From Pseudomonas putida (GTDB lineage: Bacteria > Pseudomonadota > Gammaproteobacteria > Pseudomonadales > Pseudomonadaceae), in the NCBI RefSeq assembly GCF_016406145.1, contig NZ_CP066306.1, forward strand, positions 3,782,001 through 3,846,000: DNA of 64,000 bases. The letters are read 5' to 3'. Of this stretch, positions 37,298-47,065 are shown one piece after another. The translations under genes were made by a program, and so were the position numbers. A model generated the notes under the pieces. That model ran no database searches, was not told the origin of the DNA, and worked only from the letters and a program-made list of their open reading frames with translations. How positions within the stretch are numbered: position 1 is the first letter of the stretch; each line of letters opens with the position of its first letter.

Positions 37298-38719
37298 ATG
37301 TCTTCCCGTAGCCGCAGAACCGCTCATTCAGTCGCCCTGACGCGCCTGGCCCAAATCAGTGCGCTGGCGCTGGCCGCCACCCTGGTGGGCTGCCAGAGCA
37401 CCCGTCAGCTCGACGAATCCGACAGCGTTCGCGCGCACAGCTATCAGGCGCGGATCAAACACAAGCCCGTTCCGCTCACGGTCAAACCCGCCGAGCAGGC
37501 GCCGCAGGATGTGTGGGAGCGCATGCGCCAGGGCTTTGCCCTGCAAGACACCATCGACGTCAACCCGCGCATCGAGCAGCAGCGCCTGTGGTTTGCCAGC
37601 AACCCATCGTTCCTCGAAAACGCCGGTGAGCGCGGCAGCCTGTACCTGCACTACATCGTCGAGCGCCTGGAAGAACGCGACATGCCGCTGGAGCTGGCCC
37701 TGTTGCCGGCGATCGAAAGCGCCTACAACCCCATGGCCTACTCGCGCGCCCATGCCGCAGGCATGTGGCAGTTCATTCCCTCCACCGGGCGCCACTTCAA
37801 TCTGCGCCAGACCAATTTCTACGATGGTCGCCGCGACATCACCGCGTCGACCAACGCCGCGCTGGACTACCTGAGCCGCCTGCACGACATGTTCAACGGC
37901 GACTGGCTGCTGGCACTGGCCGCCTACAACGCCGGCGAAGGCACCGTCAGCCGGGCGATCGAGCGCAACGAGAAACTCGGCCTGCCAACCGATTACTGGA
38001 ACCTGCCACTGCCGCAGGAAACGCGCGATTACGTGCCCAAACTGCTGGCCCTGTCGCAGGTGGTCCTGACCCCTGAAGCCTACGGCGTGAACCTCAACCC
38101 GATCGCCAACGAGCCCTACTTCGAAGCTGTCGCCATCAAGGACCGTCTGGACCTGTCGCGGGTAGCCGCCTTCGCGAACATCGACGAAGACGAACTGATC
38201 CAGCTCAACCCGGCATTCAAGAAGCGCATGACCGTGGATGGGCCGAAACAATTGCTTGTACCTACGGCCAAGGCGCAACTGCTGTCCGACAGCCTCTCCA
38301 ACCTCAAGCCTGAACAACTGGTCAGCCTGCAGCCGAACAAGGCCGTGTTCGCACGCGCCGTGGCCGAAGCCAAGGCGCCTGCCAGCGCGCGCAGTTACCG
38401 CGTGAAGCGGGGCGACAGCCTGAGCACAATTGCCAGGGCCAACCGGGTTTCGGTAAAGGATATTCAGCGCTGGAACAAACTATCGGGTAGCCGTGTAAAG
38501 GCCGGCCAGGTGCTGGCACTGCGTGGCGGTAGTGCGGCAGGCAACCGGGTGGCGGCATCCTCCAAGCGCTCTACCCAGTACAAGGTCCGTAAGGGTGACT
38601 CGCTGTATCTGGTGGCAAAACGTTTCAATGTAGAGATGAAGCACCTCAAGCGCTGGAATCCGCGCAGCGGGCATGCCCTCAAGCCAGGCCAGACCTTGAC
38701 CGTCTACCTGGGGCACTGA
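37298..38719 (+). CDS. mltD: Membrane-bound lytic murein transglycosylase D
   Basis: MltD cuts peptidoglycan glycan strands with formation of anhydro ends. The 473-residue product has a lipoprotein leader ending in LVGC (cysteine near residue 32), the goose-lysozyme-like catalytic domain with the key glutamate in LPAIESAYNP and MWQFIPSTGRHF, ALAAYNAGEGTV, and two clear LysM peptidoglycan-binding repeats (YRVKRGDSLSTIARANRVSV and YKVRKGDSLYLVAKRFNVEM) at the C-terminus; a third, degenerate LysM may precede them. The start at 37298 gives the correct leader. Its neighbours gloB and rnhA/dnaQ reflect a widespread gene order. Confidence 0.95.
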   Translation: MSSRSRRTAHSVALTRLAQISALALAATLVGCQSTRQLDESDSVRAHSYQARIKHKPVPLTVKPAEQAPQDVWERMRQGFALQDTIDVNPRIEQQRLWFASNPSFLENAGERGSLYLHYIVERLEERDMPLELALLPAIESAYNPMAYSRAHAAGMWQFIPSTGRHFNLRQTNFYDGRRDITASTNAALDYLSRLHDMFNGDWLLALAAYNAGEGTVSRAIERNEKLGLPTDYWNLPLPQETRDYVPKLLALSQVVLTPEAYGVNLNPIANEPYFEAVAIKDRLDLSRVAAFANIDEDELIQLNPAFKKRMTVDGPKQLLVPTAKAQLLSDSLSNLKPEQLVSLQPNKAVFARAVAEAKAPASARSYRVKRGDSLSTIARANRVSVKDIQRWNKLSGSRVKAGQVLALRGGSAAGNRVAASSKRSTQYKVRKGDSLYLVAKRFNVEMKHLKRWNPRSGHALKPGQTLTVYLGH

Positions 38720-38726
38720 TGCGAAC

Positions 38727-38748
38727 CGGGGGCTGCTTTGCAGCCCCG
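38727..38748 (+). terminator. Hairpin after mltD, probable terminator
   Basis: GGGGCTGC and GCAGCCCC form an 8-base-pair stem with loop TTT, 7 bases after the mltD stop. The T tract is poor (TAATCTCC), so termination may be partial or factor-assisted. Confidence 0.5.
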
Positions 38749-38839
38749 TAATCTCCTTCCAGACACACCCTTTTTCCAACCCCGCCAAGCTGTTACTGTA
38801 GCCCGACCAAAGCCCAACGCCTCTGGATCGGATGCCGAC

Positions 38840-40669
38840 TTGATACGTCCCCTCCTGCTGTCCCTCAGCCTGGCCTTGAGCTTTCCCGCAGCCGCGATGG
38901 TGAGCGAAAGCCACGGATACGCGCAGTTCGGCACGCTCAAGTACCCAGCCACATTCACCCACTTCGACTGGGTCAACCCGCAAGCGCCCAAGGGCGGCAC
39001 CTTGCGCGCCATGGCATTGGGCACGTTCGACACGCTCAACGCCTATACCTTCAAGGGTTCTAGCCCGGTCACAACGCCGAACTTCCTGCAGTACGGTGTC
39101 AACGAGCTCAACGAAACGCTGATGGTCGGTACCGGCATGTACGACCCTTCCGGGGACGAGCCCACCTCCAGTTACGGCCTCATCGCCCGCTCGGTGGAGT
39201 ACAGCGAGGACCGCAGTTGGGTGGTGTTCAACCTGCGCCCGCAAGCGCGCTGGCATGACGGCAAACCGATCACCTCTGCCGACGTGGCCTTCTCCTACCG
39301 CACGCTGCTCAAGGACGGCCACCCGATCTACCGCACCAACCTGCAGGAAGTGCAGCGCGTCGATATCCTCGGCCCGCTGCGCATCCGTTTCGTGTTCAAG
39401 CGCGCTGGCAACCCGCTGCTGATCCTGCGCCTGGGCGAGATGCCGGTGCTGCCCAAACACTACTGGCAAGGCCGCGATTTCAAGGCCACCACCTTCGAGC
39501 CGCCGCTTGGCAGCGGCCCCTACCGTATCACCCAGGTACAGCCCGGCAGGCGCCTGGTGTTCGAGCGGGTAAAGAACTATTGGGGCAAGGACCTGGCGGT
39601 GAACCGCGGCAAGTACAACTTCAACCGCATCGAATACGAGTTCTATCGGGACGCCACAGTCGCGTTCGAAGCCTTCAAGGCCGGCGAGTTCGACATCTAT
39701 ATCGAGCATCAGGCAAAGAACTGGGCCAACGGCTACAACTTCCCGGCACTGCGCCGTGGCGAGGTGATAAAGGCCCAGATCCCGCATCGCATTCCGACCC
39801 AGACCCAAGGGTTGTTCATGAACAGCCGCCGCGCCACCTTCAGCGACGCCAGGGTACGCCAGGCGCTGGGCCTGATGCTCGACTTCCAGTGGACCAACCG
39901 CGCCCTGTTCAGCGGCGCCTACCGCCGCTCGACCAGCTACTACCCCAACAGCGAGTTTGCCGCCAGCGGCCTGCCTACGGGCAAGGAATGGCTGCTGCTG
40001 GCGCCGTTCCGTGACCAACTGCCGGAAAAGCTGTTCACCCAGCCCTACCAGGTCAGCCACACCGATGGCCGCGGCATCGACCGCCAGAGCCTGCGCCAGG
40101 CGCTGAGCCTGCTCGGCCACGCCGGCTGGAAGCTCGACGGCCAGCGCCTGGTGAACGCACAAGGCCAGCAGCTGCGCATGGAACTGCTGCTGGTGAATCC
40201 CAACCTCGAACGCATCCTGCAACCTTATGTCGAAAACCTGGCGAGCATCGGCATCGATGCGCGCTTGCGCACCGTGGACCGTGCCCAGTACAAACAACGC
40301 CTGGACCAGTTCGACTTCGACATGATTCTGATGACCTTGAGCCAGACCTTGAGCCCCGGCCTTGAGCAGTGGCTGTACTTCCATTCCAGCCAGGCTGCGA
40401 CCAAGGGCAGCAAAAATTATGCTGGGGTCAAGGATCCGGTGGTCGACCATCTGCTCGACACCTTGCTCGCCGCACGCACCCGCGATGACCAGGTCGCCGC
40501 CGCCCGCGCCCTGGACCGCGTGCTTTCCTGGCAGTACTACATGATCCCCAACTGGTATCTCGACAATCACCGCCTGGCCTACCGCAACCGGTTCGGTTTC
40601 GTCACCACACCGCCCTATACCCTCGGGCTGAATACCTGGTGGCTAAAGACTTCGGAGAAAGCCCAATGA
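38840..40669 (+). CDS. yejA: Peptide ABC transporter periplasmic binding protein (YejA-like, first copy)
   Basis: A family 5 solute-binding protein of about 609 residues that should deliver oligopeptides to the YejBEF complex. From the TTG at 38840 the product starts with a clean signal peptide (IRPLLLSLSLALSFPAAA); the frame is open from 38738 but the additional residues do not look like a leader. Family features include VNPQAPKGGTLRAMALGTFD, ARWHDGKPITSADVAFSYRT and GSGPYRITQVQPGRRLVFER. It is the first of two tandem binding-protein genes and overlaps the second by 4 bases (ATGA). The start codon is the main uncertainty. Confidence 0.85.
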   Translation: MIRPLLLSLSLALSFPAAAMVSESHGYAQFGTLKYPATFTHFDWVNPQAPKGGTLRAMALGTFDTLNAYTFKGSSPVTTPNFLQYGVNELNETLMVGTGMYDPSGDEPTSSYGLIARSVEYSEDRSWVVFNLRPQARWHDGKPITSADVAFSYRTLLKDGHPIYRTNLQEVQRVDILGPLRIRFVFKRAGNPLLILRLGEMPVLPKHYWQGRDFKATTFEPPLGSGPYRITQVQPGRRLVFERVKNYWGKDLAVNRGKYNFNRIEYEFYRDATVAFEAFKAGEFDIYIEHQAKNWANGYNFPALRRGEVIKAQIPHRIPTQTQGLFMNSRRATFSDARVRQALGLMLDFQWTNRALFSGAYRRSTSYYPNSEFAASGLPTGKEWLLLAPFRDQLPEKLFTQPYQVSHTDGRGIDRQSLRQALSLLGHAGWKLDGQRLVNAQGQQLRMELLLVNPNLERILQPYVENLASIGIDARLRTVDRAQYKQRLDQFDFDMILMTLSQTLSPGLEQWLYFHSSQAATKGSKNYAGVKDPVVDHLLDTLLAARTRDDQVAAARALDRVLSWQYYMIPNWYLDNHRLAYRNRFGFVTTPPYTLGLNTWWLKTSEKAQ

Positions 40670-42501
40670 TGCCAACGTACCGCCTGCGCCAGCTCGCGGG
40701 CAGCCTGCTGCTAGCCTGCCTGAGCCTGCCGGCCATGGCCGCGCCGCAACACGCACTGACCCTATATGATGAAGCGCCGAAGTACCCGGCCGACTTCAAG
40801 CATTTCGACTACGTCAACCCCGACGCGCCCAAGGGCGGCACCTTCCGCCAGTCCAGTTTCGGCGGATTCGACAGCCTCAACCCGTTCATCAACAAAGGCG
40901 TCGCCGCCGAAAACGTCAGCGCCATCTACGACACCTTGATGCGCCAGAGCCTAGACGAGCCGTTCACCGAGTACGGCCTGGTTGCCGGCAAGATCGAAAA
41001 GGCCCCGGACAACAGCTGGGTGCGCTTCTACCTGCGCCCCGAGGCGCGCTTCCACGACGGCCATCCTATGCGGGCCGAAGACGTGGTATTCACCTTCAAC
41101 GCCCTGATCAAGGACGGCGCACCGCTTTACCGCCAGTACTATGGTGATGTTGCCCAAGTCGTCGCCGAAGACCCGCTGCGTGTGCTGTTCACCTTCAAGC
41201 ACAAGAACAACCGCGAGTTGCCGCTGATCCTCGGCCAGTTGCCCGTGCTACCCAAGCACTGGTACGAAGGCCGCGAATTCAACCGCGGCAACCTGGAAAT
41301 CCCGCTCGGCAGCGGCCCGTACAAGATCACCGAGGTCAAGCCCGGCCGCTCGATCCGCTACGAGCGGGTCAAGGACTACTGGGCCAAGGACCTGCCGCTC
41401 AACCGCGGCCAGTTCAACTTCGACGCAATGACCTTCGACTCCTACCGCGACAACACCGTCGCGCTGGAAGCACTCAAGGCCGGCCAATTCGATTATGGCC
41501 TGGAAACCAGCGCGAAAAACTGGGCCACCGCCTACAACGTTCCCGCCGTACGCGATGGCCGCCTGATCAAGGAAGAGCTGCCCAACGGCAACCCCACAGG
41601 CATGCAGGGTTTCATTTTCAACCTGCGTAAACCGGTGTTTCAGGACATCCGCGTACGCCAGGCGCTGAGCCTGCTGCTGGACTTCGAGTGGACCAACAAG
41701 CAGTTGTTCAACGGCGCCTACACCCGCACCGGCAGCTATTTCGAAAACTCCGAAATGGCCGCCCAAGGCCTGCCCTCGCCTGACGAGCTGAAGATCCTTG
41801 AGCCGCTGCGCGGCAAGGTCCCCGAACAGGTGTTCAGCGAGGCTTTCCACAACCCGCTCACCGACGGCAGCGGCATGATCCGCGAACAGCAGCGCCAGGC
41901 CTACAAGCTGCTGATGGACGCTGGCTGGAAGATCGTCGACGACAAGATGGTCGACAAGAACGGCAAACCGGTGTCCATCGAGTTTCTGCTGGCCCAGACC
42001 GAATTCGAGCGCATCCTGCTGCCGTTCAAACGCAACCTGGCCGACCTTGGCATCGACCTGAACATCCGCCGCGTTGACGTTTCCCAGTACATCACCCGCC
42101 TGCGCTCGCGTGACTTCGACATGATCGTCAGTGGCTATCCGCAGTCCAGCTCCCCAGGCAACGAGCAGCGCGAGTTCTGGTCCAGTGCCGCTGCCGACAA
42201 CCCCGGCAGCCGCAACTTCATGGGCCTGCGCGACCCGGCGATCGATCAACTGGTCGAAGCACTGATCAACGCCGATTCCCGGCAAAGCCTGATCAACCAC
42301 TCCCGCGCCCTGGACCGCGTGTTGCTGTGGGGCTACTACGTAATCCCCAACTGGCACATCAAGACTTGGCGCGTGGCTTACTGGAACCACATCGGCCACC
42401 CCGATGTTTCGCCCAAGTACGACATCGGCATCGACACCTGGTGGATCAAGCCAGACGTGACGCCAGCCGTGTCTGAAACGCCCGCGCAAGAGGCCAACTG
42501 A
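40666..42501 (+). CDS. yejA: Peptide ABC transporter periplasmic binding protein (YejA-like, second copy)
   Basis: The 611-residue family 5 binding protein has a signal peptide (about 25 residues, ending PAMAAPQH) and the same layout as the preceding protein: [38 protein letters not shown] and [20 protein letters not shown]. The two differ clearly outside these blocks, so they are old paralogues that probably bind different peptides for one permease. YejA-type proteins take up microcin C-like and other oligopeptides. The start (40666) sits behind CGGAGAAA; yejB follows after 1 base. Confidence 0.92.
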   Translation: MMPTYRLRQLAGSLLLACLSLPAMAAPQHALTLYDEAPKYPADFKHFDYVNPDAPKGGTFRQSSFGGFDSLNPFINKGVAAENVSAIYDTLMRQSLDEPFTEYGLVAGKIEKAPDNSWVRFYLRPEARFHDGHPMRAEDVVFTFNALIKDGAPLYRQYYGDVAQVVAEDPLRVLFTFKHKNNRELPLILGQLPVLPKHWYEGREFNRGNLEIPLGSGPYKITEVKPGRSIRYERVKDYWAKDLPLNRGQFNFDAMTFDSYRDNTVALEALKAGQFDYGLETSAKNWATAYNVPAVRDGRLIKEELPNGNPTGMQGFIFNLRKPVFQDIRVRQALSLLLDFEWTNKQLFNGAYTRTGSYFENSEMAAQGLPSPDELKILEPLRGKVPEQVFSEAFHNPLTDGSGMIREQQRQAYKLLMDAGWKIVDDKMVDKNGKPVSIEFLLAQTEFERILLPFKRNLADLGIDLNIRRVDVSQYITRLRSRDFDMIVSGYPQSSSPGNEQREFWSSAAADNPGSRNFMGLRDPAIDQLVEALINADSRQSLINHSRALDRVLLWGYYVIPNWHIKTWRVAYWNHIGHPDVSPKYDIGIDTWWIKPDVTPAVSETPAQEAN

Positions 42502-42502
42502 C

Positions 42503-43576
42503 ATGCTGGCCTACATCCTGCGTCGCCTGCTGCTGATCATCCCGACTCTGTTCGGCATCCTGGTGATCAACTTCATCATCGTCCAGGCCGCCCCCGGCGG
42601 CCCCGTGGAACAGATGATCGCCAAGCTCGAAGGCTTCGAGGGCGCCACCAGCCGGATCGCCGGCGGCGGCGCCGAAGTCTCCGTGGCCGGCTCCAACTAC
42701 CGCGGCGCCCAGGGCCTCGACCCGGCGCTGATCGCAGAAATCGAGCGCATGTACGGCTTCGACAAGTCGCCCCCCGAGCGCTTGTGGATCATGGTAAAGA
42801 ACTACGCCCAGCTGGATTTCGGCGAGAGTTTCTTCCGTGATGCCAAGGTCATCGACCTGATCGCCGAGAAGATGCCGGTTTCGATTTCGCTCGGGCTGTG
42901 GAGCACGTTGATCATGTACCTGGTGTCGATCCCCCTGGGCATCGCCAAGGCGGTGCGCCACGGCAGCCACTTCGACGTCTGGACCAGCTCGGCGATCATC
43001 GTCGGCTATGCCATCCCGGCGTTCCTGTTCGCCATCCTGCTGATCGTGCTGTTCGCTGGAGGCAGCTACTTCGACTGGTTCCCGCTGCGCGGCCTGACCT
43101 CGAACAACTTCGACGAGCTGTCCACGGCCGGCAAGGTGCTCGACTACTTCTGGCACCTGGTGCTGCCGATCACCGCCCTGGTGATCGGCAACTTCGCCAC
43201 CATGACCCTGCTGACCAAGAACAGTTTTCTCGACGAGATCAACAAGCAGTACGTGGTCACCGCCAAAGCCAAAGGCCTGAGCCGCTCACGGGTGTTGTAC
43301 GGCCACGTGTTCCGTAACGCCATGCTGTTGGTGATCGCGGGCTTCCCTTCGGCGTTCATCGGCATCTTCTTCACCGGTTCCCTGCTGATCGAGGTGATTT
43401 TCTCCCTCGACGGCCTGGGCCTTATGAGCTTCGAGGCGGCCATCAACCGCGACTACCCGGTGGTGTTCGGCACCCTGTTCATCTTCACCCTGCTCGGGCT
43501 GGTGGTGAAACTGATCGGCGACCTCACCTACACCTTGGTCGATCCACGCATCGACTTCGCCAGCCGGGAGCACTGA
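42503..43576 (+). CDS. yejB: Peptide ABC transporter permease YejB
   Basis: The 357-residue inner-membrane protein has about six helices and the permease coupling motif near the C-terminal third ([20 protein letters not shown] and FRNAMLL). The N-terminus ([20 protein letters not shown]) is typical of the DppB/OppB class. A long periplasmic loop with [16 protein letters not shown] distinguishes the Yej subfamily. It pairs with YejE, whose gene starts 1 base later. Confidence 0.94.
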   Translation: MLAYILRRLLLIIPTLFGILVINFIIVQAAPGGPVEQMIAKLEGFEGATSRIAGGGAEVSVAGSNYRGAQGLDPALIAEIERMYGFDKSPPERLWIMVKNYAQLDFGESFFRDAKVIDLIAEKMPVSISLGLWSTLIMYLVSIPLGIAKAVRHGSHFDVWTSSAIIVGYAIPAFLFAILLIVLFAGGSYFDWFPLRGLTSNNFDELSTAGKVLDYFWHLVLPITALVIGNFATMTLLTKNSFLDEINKQYVVTAKAKGLSRSRVLYGHVFRNAMLLVIAGFPSAFIGIFFTGSLLIEVIFSLDGLGLMSFEAAINRDYPVVFGTLFIFTLLGLVVKLIGDLTYTLVDPRIDFASREH

Positions 43577-43577
43577 C

Positions 43578-44597
43578 ATGGCCTTGTCCCCTCTCAACCG
43601 TCGGCGCTTCGAGCGCTTCAAGGCCAACCGACGCGGCTGGTGGTCGCTGTGGCTGTTCCTCATCCTGTTCGGCCTGAGCCTGGGCGCCGAGCTGATCGCC
43701 AACGACAAACCGATTGCCGTGCGCTACGACGGCGAGTGGTTTTTCCCGGCCTTCAAGCGCTACCCGGAAACCACCTTCGGCGGCGAGTTCCCGCTGGAGG
43801 CCAACTACAAGAGCCCGTATATCCGGGAGCTACTGGCCAAAAAAGACAGCTTCGTGCTGTGGGCCCCGATCCCGTACAGCTACCAGAGCATCAATTACGA
43901 CCTGCGCGTACCCGCCCCAGCGCCACCCTCGCCGGACAACCTGCTGGGCACCGACGATCAGGGCCGCGATGTGCTGGCGCGGGTGATCTACGGCTTCCGC
44001 ATTTCGGTGCTGTTCGCCCTCACCCTGACCATCCTCAGTTCCATCATCGGCGTCATCGCCGGTGCCCTGCAGGGCTTTTACGGTGGCTGGGTGGACCTTG
44101 CCGGCCAGCGCTTTCTGGAGATCTGGTCCGGCTTGCCGGTGCTGTACCTGCTGATCATCCTCGCAAGCTTCGTGCAACCCAACTTCTGGTGGTTGCTGGG
44201 CATCATGCTGCTGTTTTCGTGGATGAGCCTGGTTGACGTGGTGCGCGCCGAGTTCCTGCGCGGGCGCAACCTCGAGTACGTGCGCGCCGCCCGTGCCCTA
44301 GGGATGCGCAACGGCGCGATCATGTACCGGCACATCCTGCCCAACGCCATGATTTCGACCATGACCTTCATGCCCTTCATCCTCACAGGCGCCATCGGCA
44401 CCCTGACCGCCCTGGACTTCCTCGGTTTCGGCCTGCCACCGGGCGCGCCGTCGCTGGGCGAACTGGTGGCCCAAGGCAAGTCCAACCTGCAGGCGCCATG
44501 GCTGGGCATCAGCGCCTTTGCCGTGCTGGCGATCATGCTGAGCCTGCTGGTATTCATCGGCGAATCCGCCCGCGATGCCTTCGACCCGAGGAAGTGA
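43578..44597 (+). CDS. yejE: Peptide ABC transporter permease YejE
   Basis: The 339-residue second permease has a hydrophobic N-terminal helix after RRRFERFKANRRGWWSLWLF, then a soluble insertion and five helices, with LLGTDDQGRDVLARVIYGFR and the coupling loop YVRAARALGMRNGAIMYRHI and LPNAM. These are hallmarks of DppC/OppC-type permeases. It completes the membrane channel with YejB. It ends 1 base before the yejF start. Confidence 0.94.
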   Translation: MALSPLNRRRFERFKANRRGWWSLWLFLILFGLSLGAELIANDKPIAVRYDGEWFFPAFKRYPETTFGGEFPLEANYKSPYIRELLAKKDSFVLWAPIPYSYQSINYDLRVPAPAPPSPDNLLGTDDQGRDVLARVIYGFRISVLFALTLTILSSIIGVIAGALQGFYGGWVDLAGQRFLEIWSGLPVLYLLIILASFVQPNFWWLLGIMLLFSWMSLVDVVRAEFLRGRNLEYVRAARALGMRNGAIMYRHILPNAMISTMTFMPFILTGAIGTLTALDFLGFGLPPGAPSLGELVAQGKSNLQAPWLGISAFAVLAIMLSLLVFIGESARDAFDPRK

Positions 44598-44598
44598 G

Positions 44599-46209
44599 AT
44601 GAGTGAACAGAACCTGATCGAAGTACGCGACCTGGCGGTGGAGTTCGTTACCGGCGAACAGGTCAACCGTGTGGTCGATGGCATCAGCTTCGACATCCGC
44701 AAGGGTGAGACCCTGGCGCTGGTCGGCGAGAGCGGTTCGGGCAAATCCGTTACCGCCCACTCGATTCTGCGCCTGCTGCCCTACCCACTTGCACGTCACC
44801 CCAGCGGCAGCATCGGCTATGAAGGCAAGGACTTGCTGCAGCAAGGTGAGAAGGCCATGCAGAAGATTCGCGGCAACCGCATCGCGATGATCTTCCAGGA
44901 GCCGATGACCTCGCTGAACCCGCTGCACTGCATCGAGAAGCAGATCAACGAAATCCTGCTGCTGCACAAGGGCCTCACCGGCAAGCAAGCCACTGCGCGC
45001 ACGCTGGAGCTGCTTGAGCTGGTAGGCATTCCCGAGCCACGCAAGCGCCTGAAGGCCCTGCCCCACGAGCTGTCCGGTGGCCAGCGGCAGCGGGTGATGA
45101 TTGCCATGGCGCTGGCCAATGAGCCGGAGTTGCTGATTGCCGATGAACCTACCACCGCACTCGACGTGACCGTGCAGCTGAAGATTCTGGAGCTGCTCAA
45201 GGAACTGCAGGCGCGGTTGGGCATGGCATTACTGCTGATCAGCCATGACCTGAACCTGGTAAGGCGCATCGCCCACCGTGTTTGCGTGATGCAGCGTGGG
45301 CAAATTGTCGAACAGGCCGATTGCGCGACGCTGTTCACTGCGCCGCAGCACCACTACACGCAGATGCTGATCAATGCCGAGCCCAGCGGTTTGCCGGCAC
45401 ATAATCCAGTTGGCGCACCGCTGCTGGAAGTGAACGACCTGAAGGTATGGTTCCCGATCAAGAAAGGCTTGCTGCGCAAGACGGTCGACCATGTGAAGGC
45501 GGTGGACGGGATCAACTTCAGTTTGCCGCAAGGGCAGACACTGGGGATCGTGGGTGAGTCCGGATCGGGCAAGTCGACGCTAGGGCTGGCGATCTTGCGC
45601 CTGATTTCGAGCCAGGGTGGCATTCGCTTCCATGGCCAGGCGCTGGAAGGCTTGAACCAGAAGCAGGTGCGGCCACTGCGACGCGAGATGCAAGTGGTGT
45701 TTCAGGACCCCTTTGGTAGCCTCAGCCCACGCATGTGTGTGGCGGATATCGTTGGCGAGGGGCTACGGATTCACAAGATTGGTACAGCCGCAGAACAGGA
45801 AGCGGCAATTATCGCGGCGCTGGAAGAGGTAGGCCTGGACCCTCGCACGCGCCACCGCTACCCGCATGAGTTTTCGGGTGGGCAACGTCAACGTATCGCC
45901 ATCGCCCGGGCGCTGGTGCTCAAGCCGGCGTTGATTCTGCTGGACGAACCGACGTCTGCGCTGGATCGTACGGTGCAGCGGCAGGTGGTGGAATTGCTGC
46001 GCAACTTGCAGCAGAAGTACAACCTCACCTACCTGTTCATCAGCCATGACCTTGCCGTGGTCAAAGCGTTGAGTCACCAACTGATGGTGATCAAGCAGGG
46101 GCATGTTGTGGAGCAAGGCGAGGCTCAGCAGATCTTCCATTCACCCCAGCACACTTATACGCAGCAACTGTTGGAGGCGGCGTTTTTGCGTCATGACAAT
46201 GAACGGTGA
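44599..46209 (+). CDS. yejF: Peptide ABC transporter ATP-binding protein YejF (two fused ATPases)
   Basis: The 536-residue protein contains two complete ABC ATPase domains. Walker A motifs are GESGSGKSVTAH and GESGSGKSTLGL; signature motifs are LSGGQRQRVMIAMAL and FSGGQRQRIAIARAL; Walker B and H-loop regions follow (LLIADEPTTALD, LILLDEPTSALD). It drives the YejBE permease. The start at 44599 (MSEQNLIEVRDL) follows GAGG. The gene ends the five-gene yej cluster; no clear terminator follows. Confidence 0.95.
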   Translation: MSEQNLIEVRDLAVEFVTGEQVNRVVDGISFDIRKGETLALVGESGSGKSVTAHSILRLLPYPLARHPSGSIGYEGKDLLQQGEKAMQKIRGNRIAMIFQEPMTSLNPLHCIEKQINEILLLHKGLTGKQATARTLELLELVGIPEPRKRLKALPHELSGGQRQRVMIAMALANEPELLIADEPTTALDVTVQLKILELLKELQARLGMALLLISHDLNLVRRIAHRVCVMQRGQIVEQADCATLFTAPQHHYTQMLINAEPSGLPAHNPVGAPLLEVNDLKVWFPIKKGLLRKTVDHVKAVDGINFSLPQGQTLGIVGESGSGKSTLGLAILRLISSQGGIRFHGQALEGLNQKQVRPLRREMQVVFQDPFGSLSPRMCVADIVGEGLRIHKIGTAAEQEAAIIAALEEVGLDPRTRHRYPHEFSGGQRQRIAIARALVLKPALILLDEPTSALDRTVQRQVVELLRNLQQKYNLTYLFISHDLAVVKALSHQLMVIKQGHVVEQGEAQQIFHSPQHTYTQQLLEAAFLRHDNER

Positions 46210-46485
46210 CTGCCTTCCAGGGCCTGATATTTCTACCAGTATCAAGGCAGAGGTTGGGCGCCCAGAGCACGGAGCAGCAGGCTGTTTCGCTGCAGTCTAG
46301 ATCGTCCGTCTCGGCTCTGATAATAGCCTTGATGCCTGAGTTCGAATCCCTGGAGGAGCTCTTTTGCCAGCTAAAAGGCTCTGGCAAAGCAATCAGGAAG
46401 GTGGCCCTACGTGCTTGTCACGGTTTACGACAACGGCCGGGGGCCTAAGGCGCGAAAGGCGGAGCCTTCGGGCAAACCTTTACTA

Positions 46486-46514
46486 TTGCAAACACCCCCA
46501 CCACGCACGACAAT
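46486..46514 (+). promoter_or_regulatory. Sigma70-type promoter of the fecI-like gene
   Basis: TTGCAA (46486-46491) and GACAAT (46509-46514) are 17 bases apart. The Fur-like site starting at 46509 overlaps the -10 element, so iron-loaded Fur would block RNA polymerase. Confidence 0.65.
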
Positions 46515-46527
46515 AAGATTCATTACC
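46509..46527 (+). promoter_or_regulatory. Fur box
   Basis: GACAATAAGATTCATTACC matches the 19-base Fur consensus GATAATGATAATCATTATC at 14 positions and lies 22 bases before the sigma-factor start codon. Fe-regulated expression is expected for FecI-type sigma genes. Confidence 0.75.
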
Positions 46528-46549
46528 AATCGCGAACCATTCCATCAAA

Positions 46550-47065
46550 ATGCCCGCCAACGACCTCTCTCTGCGTAGCGCCGTCAATCACCTGTATTGC
46601 GAGCATCACAGCTGGCTCAATGGCTGGCTACGCAAGAGGCTGGGCAACGCCTTCGATGCCGCGGACCTGACGCAGGATACGTTCGTGCGGGTGATCAAGG
46701 CTCGCAGCGCACTGGACATTCGCGAGCCGCGCCCCTACTTGTCGAGGATCGCCAAGGGCTTGCTGATCGACCTGTTTCGTCGGCGCTCACTGGAACAGGC
46801 TTACCTGGAAGCCTTGGCTGCTTTGCCGCAAGCACAGCACCCGTCGCTGGAAGAGCAGGCGATCATGTTGCAGGCACTGGTAGAAATCGATCGCCTGTTG
46901 CAAGGGCTGGGGCCGAAGGTCAGGCAGGTGTTCATGCTGTCGCAATTCGACGGGCTGACCTACCCGCAAATTGCCGAGCAACTGAACATCAGCGTGCGCA
47001 GCGTCAACAACTACATGGCAAAAGCAATGGAGCATTGCTGTTTGATGCAGATGCAATTGGCATGA
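46550..47065 (+). CDS. FecI-like ECF sigma factor (iron starvation)
   Basis: The 171-residue sigma factor should direct RNA polymerase to the promoter of the nearby TonB receptor gene. Region 2 is visible in FDAADLTQDTFVRVIKAR and region 4 in LSQFDGLTYPQIAEQLNISV and RSVNNYMAKAM. Iron-limited expression is implied by the Fur box. The ATGA overlap with the FecR-like gene indicates coupling of sigma factor and its regulator. Confidence 0.93.
   Translation: MPANDLSLRSAVNHLYCEHHSWLNGWLRKRLGNAFDAADLTQDTFVRVIKARSALDIREPRPYLSRIAKGLLIDLFRRRSLEQAYLEALAALPQAQHPSLEEQAIMLQALVEIDRLLQGLGPKVRQVFMLSQFDGLTYPQIAEQLNISVRSVNNYMAKAMEHCCLMQMQLA

Larger units (their letters stand above)
46210..46549. other. 340-base intergenic region with hairpins and GGA motifs, no convincing gene
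   Basis: No protein-like frame is seen; an 80-codon frame from 46206 lacks a ribosome site and has a non-protein composition. The region contains an imperfect hairpin right after yejF (CTGCCTT and TGATA pairing with TATCAAGGCAG, 46210-46250), a stem TTTGCCAG/CTGGCAAA (46363-46388), and a short stem AGGC-GGA-GCCT (46457-46467) that presents GGA in the loop. The last 65 bases hold the fecI promoter and Fur site. A small RNA is possible but not shown; no T-rich terminator is visible. Confidence 0.45.

Noticed and set aside
38480..40570. Very long minus-strand open frame opposite the first yejA
   Set aside because: Mirror frame of a high-GC coding gene; residue content (Gln/His/Ala/Gly/Val) is typical of an antisense shadow. 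The same holds for 59794-61857 opposite kdpB and 50545-52071 opposite the MFS gene.
46338..46353. GAGTTCGAATCCCTGG, resembling a tRNA T-arm
   Set aside because: The flanking bases cannot form a T stem and no acceptor, D or anticodon arm is present.
46206..46448. 80-codon open frame after yejF
   Set aside because: No ribosome site, overlaps the yejF stop and lacks any recognisable pattern; treated as non-coding.
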